Shown piece after piece: positions 34,100 through 42,671 of a stretch of DNA of 55,634 nt (the stretch's first letter is position 1; the number at the start of each line of letters is the position of its first letter). A model generated the notes under the pieces. It did not search any database, was not told where the DNA came from, and saw only the letters and a list, made by a program, of their open reading frames with translations. Location of the stretch: contig CANMSB010000033.1 in the NCBI GenBank assembly GCA_947500445.1, positions 1-55,634 of the forward strand, read 5' to 3'. Source of the DNA: an uncultured Flavobacteriaceae bacterium (GTDB taxonomy: Bacteria; Bacteroidota; Bacteroidia; Flavobacteriales; Flavobacteriaceae). A program made the position numbers and the translations under genes.

Positions 34100-34267
34100 C
34101 TATTTCTCAAGCTTTACAATTTGTTTCATGATTTCCTCGGCCTCATATACTTTTTCGTCGCTCAACTTTCTATTTGACGTAGAAAGTTGATGTGCCTGTT
34201 GCATCAGCTTTTTGTATTTGTCGTTCAATACTTCTAACTCTGACTTTTTTTTGAACAAACCGAACAT
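34100..34267 (-). CDS. Lacal_2735-type small protein
   Basis: 55 residues: MFGLFKKKSELEVLNDKYKK, then LMQQAHQLSTSNRKLSDEKV and a helical end. It matches the small family named Lacal_2735, which I know mainly from Flavobacteriaceae; function unknown. Helical and charged with a short amphipathic N-terminus. The frame is short, with a clear ATG and stop. It lies 35 bases upstream of the 73-residue gene. Confidence 0.8.
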   Translation of the reverse strand: MFGLFKKKSELEVLNDKYKKLMQQAHQLSTSNRKLSDEKVYEAEEIMKQIVKLEK

Positions 34268-34408
34268 CCGATATACTTTGATTATAAATTTCTTTTGGAC
34301 TAACTACGTAAAGGTATTAAAATGTTTAATTATTATTTAAATATGTTAAACAAAATAACAATTCTTTAACGCAGGTCATCTGTCACTTATAACGATGATG
34401 CCCAGTGC

Positions 34409-35152
34409 TCAGGAAAGCCACTTTTTAAAACTCCCAATCTTTTCTATGGCAACGACGACCGGTTTGTCATCATAGGACGGGTTCAGCATGAGCCGTATTC
34501 TGGACTTTGAAGTATAGTACATATCGGCAATAGCGCTCCTATGCACAATGAATTGACGATTGATCCTAAAAAAGTCCGCTGGATTCAATGTATTTTCCAA
34601 TGTCTTTAGGGTCTCGTTCACGACCACTCTTTCCCCGTTGGCGGTAATTAAAAAACTGACCCGTTCTTCTGCGTAAAAATAAGCTGTTTCGGAAACGGAA
34701 ATACTTTTAAGCCTATTATTTTTTTTGATCAAAAAACGCTGCTTGTAAGCATCGCTTCCAGCTTCGAACACTTTTTTGTAGTCGGGAACAGTTCCCTTTT
34801 GCAAACGTTGATACTTATCCAAACTTTTTTGCAGCGCTTCGACGGCAATGGGTTTTAGCAGATAGTCGATACTGTTCTGCTCGAATGCCTTGATGGCGTA
34901 TTCGGAATAGGCGGTGGTAAAAATAATGGGCGATGTTACGGTAACCTGTTCAAAAATCTCAAAAGAGTGGCCATCTACCAAGTTGATGTCCATAAAAATC
35001 AGATCGACCTGTGAATGTTGCAGAAAAGAAACCGCTTCGGAAACAGATTCGATCAGTTTCACCACACTAATTTCGGGCAATGCTTCTTGTGCCATCCGTT
35101 GCAAACGGATTGCAGCGATTTCTTCGTCCTCTATTATCAACGTACGGATCAT
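34409..35152 (-). CDS. LytTR-type response regulator
   Basis: 247 residues. Receiver domain 1-120 with the acidic pair EDEE at 8-11, phospho-acceptor Asp55 (LIFMDINLVDGHSFEIF), Thr80 and Lys100 (YLLKPI). A LytTR DNA-binding domain follows at about 140-247 (RFLIKKNNRLKSISVSETAYFYAEERVSFLI, FFRINRQFIVHRSAI). It regulates transcription on phosphorylation by the partner kinase, whose gene overlaps by four bases. Likely targets include the receptor/DUF4249 operon itself, by context. Confidence 0.93.
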   Translation of the reverse strand: MIRTLIIEDEEIAAIRLQRMAQEALPEISVVKLIESVSEAVSFLQHSQVDLIFMDINLVDGHSFEIFEQVTVTSPIIFTTAYSEYAIKAFEQNSIDYLLKPIAVEALQKSLDKYQRLQKGTVPDYKKVFEAGSDAYKQRFLIKKNNRLKSISVSETAYFYAEERVSFLITANGERVVVNETLKTLENTLNPADFFRINRQFIVHRSAIADMYYTSKSRIRLMLNPSYDDKPVVVAIEKIGSFKKWLS

Positions 35153-36186
35153 ACTTCGGTGGAAATTAATGGAATTTTGGCAATATACTGGCCGTCCAGT
35201 ATCCCAAAAAAAGGAATTTTAGTACTGATCAAGGCGTATTGATTGGTCAAATTTTTAAGTCCGATACCATGGGAATATGCTTTGGACGTACTGCTCTTTG
35301 GGTTATAGGTATTACCGACCACCAGATAATCCCCTTCGGTGTAGATTTGGATGATCAACGGATTTGTTTTGCCTATTACGTTGTGTTTAATGGCATTCTC
35401 CACCAATAATTCCAAGCTCATAGGAGGAACAAACCGTTTTAACGCTTCGGAATCGACCTTCGTCTTTAGATGCAATTTGTCCTTAAATCGGATCTGTTGC
35501 AATAAAATATAGGAATCGATAAGCTGTAGCTCGTCTTTTAAGGTAACCACTACCTCATCGCTCTTACTGAGGGTATAGCGATAAATGTTGGAGAGTTCCT
35601 GTATAAATTGCTCCGACTTTTTGGGGTGTTGGGAAACCAATCCGGCCAAACTGTTAAAACTATTGAACAAAAAATGGGGATTCAATTGTTTTTTTAGCGC
35701 GTTGTAGTTCGCTATAGCCTTTTCACTTTCATATTCCTTAAGGTTCAACATGCTGGCCACCCGCTTTTCTTCGGATTCCATAAACCCTTCCAATAGATAC
35801 ACTAACAAAACCGCCAACGAACTTCCTATACCTATCGCCAACAACGGCAACCCGATAATCGGACTGTTGTCATCATCGAAAAAATAAAGGGTCGTTACTC
35901 TTAAAACAAGGGCCGTGACTATGATTTTCAACAAGATGAAGATTACCCAAAATAGTCTTTTTCGATGGCCGTTCCCCTCACCGATTTTTTTAAGGAGCAC
36001 ACTTTCCATGGTACTTTTTCGCATTTTAAAAATCAATATCAAATAGGCCAAAATGACCAGATAACCGATAACCGATTCCTGTATCACCTCCATCAGGGGC
36101 TCTTCCAAAATGAGCTTTACCAAAAAGATAAGGGCCGTGGCAAAAAAGCAGATTATCGGGTATAGGTAGAATCGATTTCTAGTCAA
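35149..36186 (-). CDS. LytS-like sensor histidine kinase
   Basis: 345 residues. Four or more TM helices in residues 10-135 form the sensor part; there is no large periplasmic domain. The His_kinase domain (LytS/YehU type) follows: LKKQLNPHFLFNSFNSLAGLV with phospho-acceptor His171, then the ATPase N-box ELLVENAIKHNVIGK. A G-box is weak (SHGIGLKNLTNQYAL). It pairs with the LytTR regulator by overlapping genes. Upstream the DUF4249 and TonB-receptor genes are 22 bases and less apart, so all four are one operon; the ligand could be the compound imported. Confidence 0.92.
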   Translation of the reverse strand: MTRNRFYLYPIICFFATALIFLVKLILEEPLMEVIQESVIGYLVILAYLILIFKMRKSTMESVLLKKIGEGNGHRKRLFWVIFILLKIIVTALVLRVTTLYFFDDDNSPIIGLPLLAIGIGSSLAVLLVYLLEGFMESEEKRVASMLNLKEYESEKAIANYNALKKQLNPHFLFNSFNSLAGLVSQHPKKSEQFIQELSNIYRYTLSKSDEVVVTLKDELQLIDSYILLQQIRFKDKLHLKTKVDSEALKRFVPPMSLELLVENAIKHNVIGKTNPLIIQIYTEGDYLVVGNTYNPKSSTSKAYSHGIGLKNLTNQYALISTKIPFFGILDGQYIAKIPLISTEV

Positions 36187-36208
36187 AATCCTGATTTTGC
36201 ATTAATCA

Positions 36209-37081
36209 TCATTCGGTTATTTCAAAGGTAGCCTCCGCTACATCGGCGGTATAAAAGAAACCCAACGGTCGGTTGTCGCTATTGGTCATGTTCCGCACAT
36301 TGCCCCGTACCGATTCCGGTGGTGGGTTGCCCACAAAACTAAATCCGCCCGAACTGCTTTGTACGAACACTTCATAAAGATAATTATAATAGCGTTCCGA
36401 AATGCCCAGTTGCTGTACAGTGGCCTCATCGCCAAGCGCGAACAAAATCTCGTCGTTCGGATTTACCCCGACCCTTTTCTGGCCATCAAAAAATTCATCC
36501 GATAACACCAGCACATCGCTATTGCCCGGGTCGGGCACAATAATGAACGCTCCATTTCTTGCCACCCGATGGTAATAAAAGTTAGCAACTCCCGCAGGGT
36601 CGGTGGTATCGAACTTGGCAAAATAGCCCTCGTCCGTTATCAAGGTTTCCTCTTCAAACTCGGAATATACGCGATCAAAAGCGGGCACTTCCGTCAAGGT
36701 TTCGCGAGCCTCATACTCCTCATCGTTCCAAAGAACGGTGAGCGTATAGGTAGTGTTCAACTCCGGTATCAATTCCGTGTTCGTGTACACCCCGTTTCCG
36801 GAGTAGCTAAAGTCGTAGGCCATGTTTCCATCCGTAACGGTTACCACCGCATCTTCGACCAGCGGTACCGTTTCGTCATTGTTTAAAAAGTCTCGAGTTG
36901 TAGTAAGTCGAATACGCTGGCGCGTTACCGGAGTGTTCAAGTTACGTTCCAAACCTCCTTCTACTACCAATCGTGGTGCACTATTGGCGATGCTCAGGTC
37001 GTTGGTTACATCGACTTCGCAAGAGGTACAAAATAAAATAATGGTAACTATAAATATGACGGTCGTGATAAGTGCTTTCAT
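36209..37081 (-). CDS. DUF4249 lipoprotein
   Basis: 290 residues with a lipoprotein signal ending ILFCTSC (lipid Cys21). The mature protein has an Ig-like N-terminal part (VVEGGLERNLNTPVTRQRIRLTTT) and the DUF4249 body; the C-terminus has NMTNSDNRPLGFFYTADVAE, a family mark. It is probably on the outer membrane next to the TonB receptor, which precedes it by nine bases. Ligand unknown. DUF4249/TonB-receptor pairs are frequent in Bacteroidota. Confidence 0.9.
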   Translation of the reverse strand: MKALITTVIFIVTIILFCTSCEVDVTNDLSIANSAPRLVVEGGLERNLNTPVTRQRIRLTTTRDFLNNDETVPLVEDAVVTVTDGNMAYDFSYSGNGVYTNTELIPELNTTYTLTVLWNDEEYEARETLTEVPAFDRVYSEFEEETLITDEGYFAKFDTTDPAGVANFYYHRVARNGAFIIVPDPGNSDVLVLSDEFFDGQKRVGVNPNDEILFALGDEATVQQLGISERYYNYLYEVFVQSSSGGFSFVGNPPPESVRGNVRNMTNSDNRPLGFFYTADVAEATFEITE

Positions 37082-37090
37082 GTGATTGTT

Positions 37091-39478
37091 TTAAAATTTA
37101 AATTCATAGGAGATGCTCGGCAGCGGAAATCCAAAAATGGACAGCTTGGTTGCCTGTGTTTGGCCGGTGGCCACTTCTTGATCATTTACTTCGCCCACTT
37201 CTGAAAAGTAGATCGAGGAAGCGTTTTGGCGTCCGTATGCGTTCACCAGACCGAATGTCCATTTTCCGTTTTTACCGGATTTTGGATTTAGCGTAGCGGA
37301 AATATCCAACCGATGGTAGGCCGGAAGGCGGTTGCCGTTCCTATCCGAATAATCCGCCAAAACCAATCCATTTTGGGAATACCTTCCCGTAGGATAGGTA
37401 ACTGGCCTCCCCGAACCGTAAACAAAGTTTGCACCGAAATCCCATCGATCGTTCAGTTTGTAAATACCAACTGCATTCAGCTCGTGCAATTGATCGCTAT
37501 TGGTGGGATAATACTTGTTATTGTTGATGCCCAAAACCTTGGATTCCGACCTTGCCAAGGTGTAGCTCAGCCATCCGGTAAGTTTACCGTCGTTCTTATT
37601 TACTTGCAGTTCCATACCGTAGGCCCTTCCTTTACCCTGCACGAACTCCGTTTCCACACTTTCGGTAAAAAGAAGGTCCGCCCCATTTTTGAAATCGGTA
37701 ACATCCCGGATATCTTTATAGTACCCCTCCAAGGAAAGATCATACGCACCTTCTTTAAAGTTCTTAAAATAGCCCAATGCATATTGATCTAAAGATTGTG
37801 GTTTTAAATAACGCCCACTGGGTGCCCAAACATCCAAGGGTGTTGCGGAGGTCGTGTTCGAAATGAGATGTAGGTATTGGTTCATTCGATTGTAACTTCC
37901 TTTTATGGAACTATTGTCGGTAAGCAGGTAGCGCATGGAAAAGCGGGGTTCGAAAGCATTGTAGCTTTTGATAGTTTCCCCGGATTTGTACGAGGTCGTT
38001 CCCGTTACGGGATTGACGATATAACTATCTTGTTCCGCATTGTACGTCAACGGATTCCCGGTTTCGTATTCGTTTACCTCGGCCTTTCCAAGTCGATCGA
38101 AGGTTGAATACCGCAGTCCATATTGCAAGCTGAGCTTATCCGAAAGTTTTTGTTGATAATCGATATAGGTGCCGGTTTCCAAGGCAAAGTTCTCCTGAAA
38201 GGTTTCGGGCACTACCGAAGACCCCTCCAATGGCGAAATTTGACCCGGTTTAAAATTATAGTAGGTAAAATCAGTGCCGGCCTTTATGGTATTGTTCCCA
38301 TTGATGAACCAAGAAATCCTTGGCTTGATGTTGTAATTGTTGATAACCGATTTCCATCGAAACTCCGCCCCGGAACGAAGATTGTCCAGGTTATAATCGT
38401 AATTACTGTAAATTCCGGATGTTTGCAAAAACACTTTATCGCTCAACACGCTGGTCCAGCGTAAGGTTCCACTACCATTTCCCCAAAAGGTATTCACCAG
38501 TCCTTTTATCCCGAATTTATCCCTTCCGAAATACCCGGATAGGTATAGTCTATTATTTTCATTGAGCTCGTAATTGGCTTTCATGTTCAAATCGTAGAAA
38601 TAGGCTTTTACATCCTTGAATTCTGAGGATAAAAAGGTAAACACATCCGCATACGATCGCCTTCCGGCAACCATGTAGCTTCCTTTGCCCGCTGCACCCT
38701 CACCCTTGGCAATAGGACCCTCCACCAGTGCTTTTGCGGAAATAAGCCCCACCGAGGCCAAGCCATTGAACTGCTTGGCATTTCCCTCCTTCTGTTTTAC
38801 ATCGAGTACGGAGGACAGTCGCCCACCATATACGGAAGGGATTCCCCCTTTATAGAGTTTGACATCCTTAATGGCATCGGAATTAAATACCGAGAAAAAA
38901 CCGAACAAATGGGAAGCGTTGTACAGGGTTGCCTCATCCAGCAGCACCAGGTTTTGATCTGCGGATCCCCCGCGCACATTAAAACCCGAAGCGGCCTCAT
39001 TAACACTGGATACTCCCGGAAGCAACTGAATGGACTTCACAAGATCGGGCTCCCCTAAAACCGATGGTATTTTTTTTATCGTTTCGGTCTTTAGGGTCGC
39101 TACGCTCATTTCGGTGGAGGTTATCGCTTTGGTGACCCGATTGGACTTCACCACCACTTCATCAAGCTGGTTCGTTTCCTCGACAAGTTCAAAATTTCGC
39201 TTTTCATTTTCAGAAACGGTGATGTCCTGTAAAATGGTTCGAAAACCTAGGTAACCGACTTCCAGGGAATACTCGCCTTCGGGAAGGGTAACCGAATAAA
39301 AACCATACGCGTTGGTGGTGGTCCCAATCTCGCCATTGAATACTAGGGTTACTCCGAACAACTTCTCACTTGATGACGCTTCCTGTACGTAACCGCTCAG
39401 GGCAAATTCTTGCTGGGCGAACAGCGTGCCGCAGAAAAGCAAACACCCGAAACAAACGGCAATCTTAAATTGATTCAT
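37091..39478 (-). CDS. TonB-dependent receptor with carboxypeptidase-like domain
   Basis: 795 residues. Signal peptide ending LFCGTLFAQ, then a carboxypeptidase-regulatory-like domain (about 25-105, YVQEASSSEKLFGVTLVFNGEIGTTTNAYGFYS), a plug domain (VLGEPDLVKSIQLLPGVSSVNEAASGFNVRGGSADQNLVLLDEATLYNASHLFG) and a 22-strand barrel ending in SISYEFKF. It imports a large substrate driven by TonB/ExbBD. No SusD-like partner is nearby; its operon partner is a DUF4249 lipoprotein. The substrate cannot be read. Confidence 0.93.
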   Translation of the reverse strand: MNQFKIAVCFGCLLFCGTLFAQQEFALSGYVQEASSSEKLFGVTLVFNGEIGTTTNAYGFYSVTLPEGEYSLEVGYLGFRTILQDITVSENEKRNFELVEETNQLDEVVVKSNRVTKAITSTEMSVATLKTETIKKIPSVLGEPDLVKSIQLLPGVSSVNEAASGFNVRGGSADQNLVLLDEATLYNASHLFGFFSVFNSDAIKDVKLYKGGIPSVYGGRLSSVLDVKQKEGNAKQFNGLASVGLISAKALVEGPIAKGEGAAGKGSYMVAGRRSYADVFTFLSSEFKDVKAYFYDLNMKANYELNENNRLYLSGYFGRDKFGIKGLVNTFWGNGSGTLRWTSVLSDKVFLQTSGIYSNYDYNLDNLRSGAEFRWKSVINNYNIKPRISWFINGNNTIKAGTDFTYYNFKPGQISPLEGSSVVPETFQENFALETGTYIDYQQKLSDKLSLQYGLRYSTFDRLGKAEVNEYETGNPLTYNAEQDSYIVNPVTGTTSYKSGETIKSYNAFEPRFSMRYLLTDNSSIKGSYNRMNQYLHLISNTTSATPLDVWAPSGRYLKPQSLDQYALGYFKNFKEGAYDLSLEGYYKDIRDVTDFKNGADLLFTESVETEFVQGKGRAYGMELQVNKNDGKLTGWLSYTLARSESKVLGINNNKYYPTNSDQLHELNAVGIYKLNDRWDFGANFVYGSGRPVTYPTGRYSQNGLVLADYSDRNGNRLPAYHRLDISATLNPKSGKNGKWTFGLVNAYGRQNASSIYFSEVGEVNDQEVATGQTQATKLSIFGFPLPSISYEFKF

Positions 39479-39641
39479 TGGATTTTAATTTTAGTTTACA
39501 GGACGAAACTAAAACCAGTCATCTTTAAAAAAATCCATTTTCGGATAGCACTGGAAAAAAGCGGATAAAACTTGGAAAAATAGGTTTGAAATAAAATGAC
39601 CACAATAAAAATTGCCTACTTCGCTGCGAAATACGTAGTAA

Positions 39642-39938
39642 TCACCGTTCGGTAGTTTTCCCAATGGGAGTCTCGATTTCCCCAATTTCAGCATCCAGTT
39701 TGGTGTAGGCCGAAGTTTTGGTTGCGTTTACAATGTACGAACGGTGCACTCGAAGAAAACGTCCGTTCAACCGTTCTTGGAAAGCTGCGCTACTAGGTTT
39801 GATCATGTAGGTCCTCCCTGAAAGATAAATTTTGATGTAGTCCTTTACACTTCGTATGTACAGGATATCATCCAAAGATACCTTTAGCTGTTTTCTGTTT
39901 GCCCTGATGAATAGAAAATCAATATGCGATTCCCTCAC
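39642..39938 (-). CDS. Orphan LytTR DNA-binding domain protein
   Basis: 98 residues: a lone LytTR domain (DFLFIRANRKQLKVSLDDILYIRSVKDYIKIYL, FLRVHRSYIVN). No receiver domain precedes it. The only nearby start codon is GTG at 39938; reading on upstream in frame gives 33 further codons with no ATG before a stop. So it is either a short regulator with a weak start or the end of a decayed gene. The gap to the TonB-receptor gene (39478) is 163 bases, and a role in controlling that operon is possible. Confidence 0.7.
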   Translation of the reverse strand: MRESHIDFLFIRANRKQLKVSLDDILYIRSVKDYIKIYLSGRTYMIKPSSAAFQERLNGRFLRVHRSYIVNATKTSAYTKLDAEIGEIETPIGKTTER

Positions 39939-40004
39939 TTTTTCTATGGTGCCCTCATTCGTTTGCTGGATTACGCGACTCTCAACCGTAGATAAAATAT
40001 GATG

Positions 40005-40628
40005 TCATCGGTTTAACTTTCTTATCCAAAACACGATAAGAACACCACCTGCCAAACCGGGTAGAAACCATGCATAAAGACCCGGTAACAATTCGTTGAC
40101 GACTACAAAAGCTGTAGTGGCGGAAATATAGGCTCCCATCATTTTCCCCAAATGCAGTTTCAGCCAGACCTTTTGTAGCTTATCGCGATTTTTGAACAGC
40201 AACAGGTCACGGACGGAGAACACGATTCCTAGACCGGCAAACACGCATAAAACGATATTTAAGGTTTTGGAAACCAACATCGGCAAAATAACCATCAAAA
40301 TTCCCGTGACAATCATCATCCATGAAATCCGTTTATCCCAATGTAGGTCATATTTTTTCTTTTTAAATCGTAATGCCCTTTTGCCTGTCAAAATAAAGTA
40401 AAGACTAAAAACACCTACGGCGAACAAAAATGGACTTTGATGGTTCGGAATGGTTGCCACTACCAATGCAGTCAATGCGGAGACAAGCATACTAAAGTAA
40501 AACACCAGCCCAGACCTTCTATGTAGCGTAAACCCCTTTGTTGCAATCAAGGATATGAGTCCTGCCAATAGCGCCAAGCCACCGGTTGCCGCATGAATAT
40601 AAATAAGGATTTTAGCTATTGGCTCCAT
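40005..40628 (-). CDS. DUF2306-like membrane protein
   Basis: 207 residues with about seven hydrophobic helices. The N-terminus KILIYIHAATGGLALLAGLISLIATKGFTLHRRSGLVFYFSM fits the pattern His/Gly-rich helix then HRxxG of DUF2306 proteins. It is an inner-membrane protein of unknown function. Its stop is followed within 70 bases by the orphan LytTR gene. Upstream is the tandem repeat array. Confidence 0.75.
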   Translation of the reverse strand: MEPIAKILIYIHAATGGLALLAGLISLIATKGFTLHRRSGLVFYFSMLVSALTALVVATIPNHQSPFLFAVGVFSLYFILTGKRALRFKKKKYDLHWDKRISWMMIVTGILMVILPMLVSKTLNIVLCVFAGLGIVFSVRDLLLFKNRDKLQKVWLKLHLGKMMGAYISATTAFVVVNELLPGLYAWFLPGLAGGVLIVFWIRKLNR

Positions 40629-40810
40629 AGTATATCGATAAGGTTATCGATCACAAGTTCTGTATATTTCGTGAGGGCGGCGATTTGAATCTCCCGAATT
40701 GTCGAATAAAGTGGACGGACCGTATACCGAAAGCACCTGCTTATCCAAAAAATGTAAAAAAGGCTTCAGAAAAAGTATTTTTATGGATAAGTGCTTCGGG
40801 GCAAACGTGC

Positions 40811-41290
40811 CCGAGATTCCATATCCCTGGTCGAAACCACTACCGCGAAATCGCATTCCGAGGCCTAGCGGCCTTCGTAATTTTTTTATCCCAAAATCTC
40901 GAAAATGCTTTTCGGGTCGAAACAGGAGAGGGATTGCATATCCCTGATCGAAACCACTACCGCGAAATCGCATTCCGAGGCCTGGCGGCCTTCATAATTT
41001 TTTTATCCCAAATCCCTGAATATACTATTCGGGTTTGTTTGGAGACAAGGGATTGCATATCCCCGGTTGCGGCCACCACTGCGAAATCCGGTTCCGAAGC
41101 CTATCGGCTTACGTCATTTTTTTATGCCCAAATCCCTGAATATACTATTCGGGTTTGTTTGGAGACAAGGGATTGCATATCCCCGGTTGCGGCCACTACT
41201 GCAAATAGGGTTCCGAAGCCTAGCGGCTTGCGTAATTTTTTTATGCCCAAATCCCTGAATATACTATTCGGGTTTGGGCATAAAAAAATT
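40811..41290. repeat. Tandem array of four hairpin-rich 117-120 bp repeats
   Basis: Units start near 40811, 40931, 41051 and 41171 (periods 117, 119, 120), and a decayed half-unit precedes the first. Each unit has (a) GGGAT-TGCAT-ATCCC, (b) a GC-rich hairpin followed by seven T, and (c) CCCTGAATATACTATTCGGG (CTCGAAAATGCTTTTCGGG in unit 1). In hairpin (b) units 1-2 have AGGCC/GGCCT and units 3-4 AAGCC/GGCTT: a compensatory change, so pairing seems to be kept. Units 3 and 4 are almost identical over 100 bases. It is a long open frame on both strands by composition only. It lies between tRNA-Val(TAC) and the DUF2306-like gene. Confidence 0.85.
41234..41290. other. 57-base near-perfect palindrome at array end
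   Basis: Arms AATTTTTTTATGCCCAAA (41234-41251) and TTTGGGCATAAAAAAATT (41273-41290) are exact inverse complements; the inner CCCTGAATATACTATTCGGG continues the stem with one bulge. The right arm overlaps the A-run of the tRNA-Val(TAC) terminator. Confidence 0.85.
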
Positions 41291-41314
41291 CCGATAAACT
41301 ACGTTTATCGGAAT
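41282..41314 (-). terminator. Terminator of tRNA-Val(TAC)
   Basis: Perfect 12-bp hairpin ATTCCGATAAAC/GTTTATCGGAAT with a 3-base loop and a T-run on the minus strand, 12 bases past the tRNA 3' end. Confidence 0.9.
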
Positions 41315-41326
41315 CCTGCTTGATGT

Positions 41327-41400
41327 GGGCAATGAGGGATTCGAACCCCCGACCCCCTCGGTGTAAACGAGGTGCTCTGAACCAACTGAGCTAATTGCCC
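41327..41400 (-). tRNA. tRNA-Val, anticodon TAC
   Basis: 74 bases, full cloverleaf: acceptor GGGCAAT/ATTGCCC, D-arm GCTCAGTTGGTTCAGAGC, anticodon arm CCTCG-TTTACAC-CGAGG, T-loop TTCGAAT. Anticodon TAC reads GUA/GUG (Val). CCA is not encoded. A second Val isoacceptor in the window besides the GAC one. Confidence 0.95.
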
Positions 41401-41459
41401 GTAAAGGTGTGCAAATATAGAATGTTTTTAGAAACGTCAAAAGAAAAAAGCTTAAAATA

Positions 41460-42671
41460 TTACAGTACTTCGGCCACTACAAAAGTACTGCCCCCTATAA
41501 AAATAAGGTCGCTTTTCTTAGCCGCTGATTTTGATGCTTTTAATGCCTCTTGAACACTAGTATAACTTTTACCGAAGAGCCCGTAATCAGCGGCCCGCTC
41601 CCTTAAAACGTCCGCTTGCAACCCACGGGCGATACCAGGGCAACAGAAATAATATTGGGCAGTAGTCGGAAAAAGGGGCAATATGTTGTTCAAGTCCTTC
41701 CCCTTTACAAAACCCAATACGATATGTAAGGTATCGAACGGTTGTTGCTGCAGCTGTTGCAATACCACGGTCAACCCTTCTACGTTATGGGCCGTATCAC
41801 AAACGATAACGGGCTCTTTTTGCAAATGCTGCCACCTGCCCAACAATCCGGTATTCGCAACAACATTTTGTAATCCGTTTTCGATATGTTTTGCGGTGAC
41901 TTCAAAGCCACGTAATTTCTTTATAGCGATAACCGCTCCGTTACTATTTTTTTGCTGATAGGCGCCCAACAATGCGGTATGGTAAGAAGGCGGGGCATCT
42001 TGATCGGCGAAGGTAAGGGCGGCGCCGCGTTCCGCGGCCACCGCTTCAAATACTTTCGCCGTTTCCGCTTGGTGCTCACTGATCACAACGGGTATTCCCG
42101 CTTTTATAATACCGGCTTTCTCATAGGCAATGGCTTCTAAAGTGTCCCCCAACATATCGGTATGGTCCAAACCGATATTTGTGATCAACGAGAGCTCGGG
42201 AAGGATAATATTGGTCGAATCCAAACGGCCTCCCAAACCGACTTCTATCACGGCAATGTCTACCTTTTCATCCGCGAAGTATGCGAACGCCATACCAACG
42301 GTCATTTCAAAAAAAGAAAGCCCGTTCTCCGTTAAAAAAGAATAGTGCTTTGCAATAAAGTCCGTCACGTATTCTTCGCGCACTGGCGTACCATTAATTT
42401 TTATGCGCTCGCGAAAATCCTTTAAATGGGGGGAAGTGTAGAGTCCGACCGAATATCCCGCTTCCTGTAATATGGAAGCGAGCATATGGCTACTGGAACC
42501 TTTTCCGTTGGTACCACCGACGTGAATGCTCTTAAATTCTCTTTCGGGATGCCCTAGATGGGAGGCTAAGGATAAGGTTTTGTCCAGTTTCGCATTAAAG
42601 GCCGCTTTTCCCTTTTGCTGGTACATGGGCAGTTGGCGAAACATCCATTCCAGAGTTTCTTGGTAGGTCAC
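41460..42671 (-). CDS. folC: Folylpolyglutamate/dihydrofolate synthase
   Basis: 403 residues, Mur-ligase-like bifunctional FolC: adds glutamate to dihydropteroate and to folates. P-loop GGTNGKGSSSHMLASIL (about 52-68), DHTDMLGDTLEAIAYEKAGIIK and the C-terminal DTAHNVEG motif. The start is GTG, directly after the tonB stop (TAA-GTG), so translation is probably coupled to the TonB gene. The tRNA lies 59 bases downstream. Confidence 0.94.
   Translation of the reverse strand: MTYQETLEWMFRQLPMYQQKGKAAFNAKLDKTLSLASHLGHPEREFKSIHVGGTNGKGSSSHMLASILQEAGYSVGLYTSPHLKDFRERIKINGTPVREEYVTDFIAKHYSFLTENGLSFFEMTVGMAFAYFADEKVDIAVIEVGLGGRLDSTNIILPELSLITNIGLDHTDMLGDTLEAIAYEKAGIIKAGIPVVISEHQAETAKVFEAVAAERGAALTFADQDAPPSYHTALLGAYQQKNSNGAVIAIKKLRGFEVTAKHIENGLQNVVANTGLLGRWQHLQKEPVIVCDTAHNVEGLTVVLQQLQQQPFDTLHIVLGFVKGKDLNNILPLFPTTAQYYFCCPGIARGLQADVLRERAADYGLFGKSYTSVQEALKASKSAAKKSDLIFIGGSTFVVAEVL

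Noticed and set aside
40811-41290. Possible CRISPR array
   Set aside because: Units are 117-120 bp with similarity over the full length and no unique spacers; no cas genes.
40685-41323. Long open frame through the tandem array (212 codons, plus strand)
   Set aside because: It is open only because the repeats share a period near a multiple of three; the sequence repeats itself, contains the T-runs and hairpins, and runs into the tRNA terminator.
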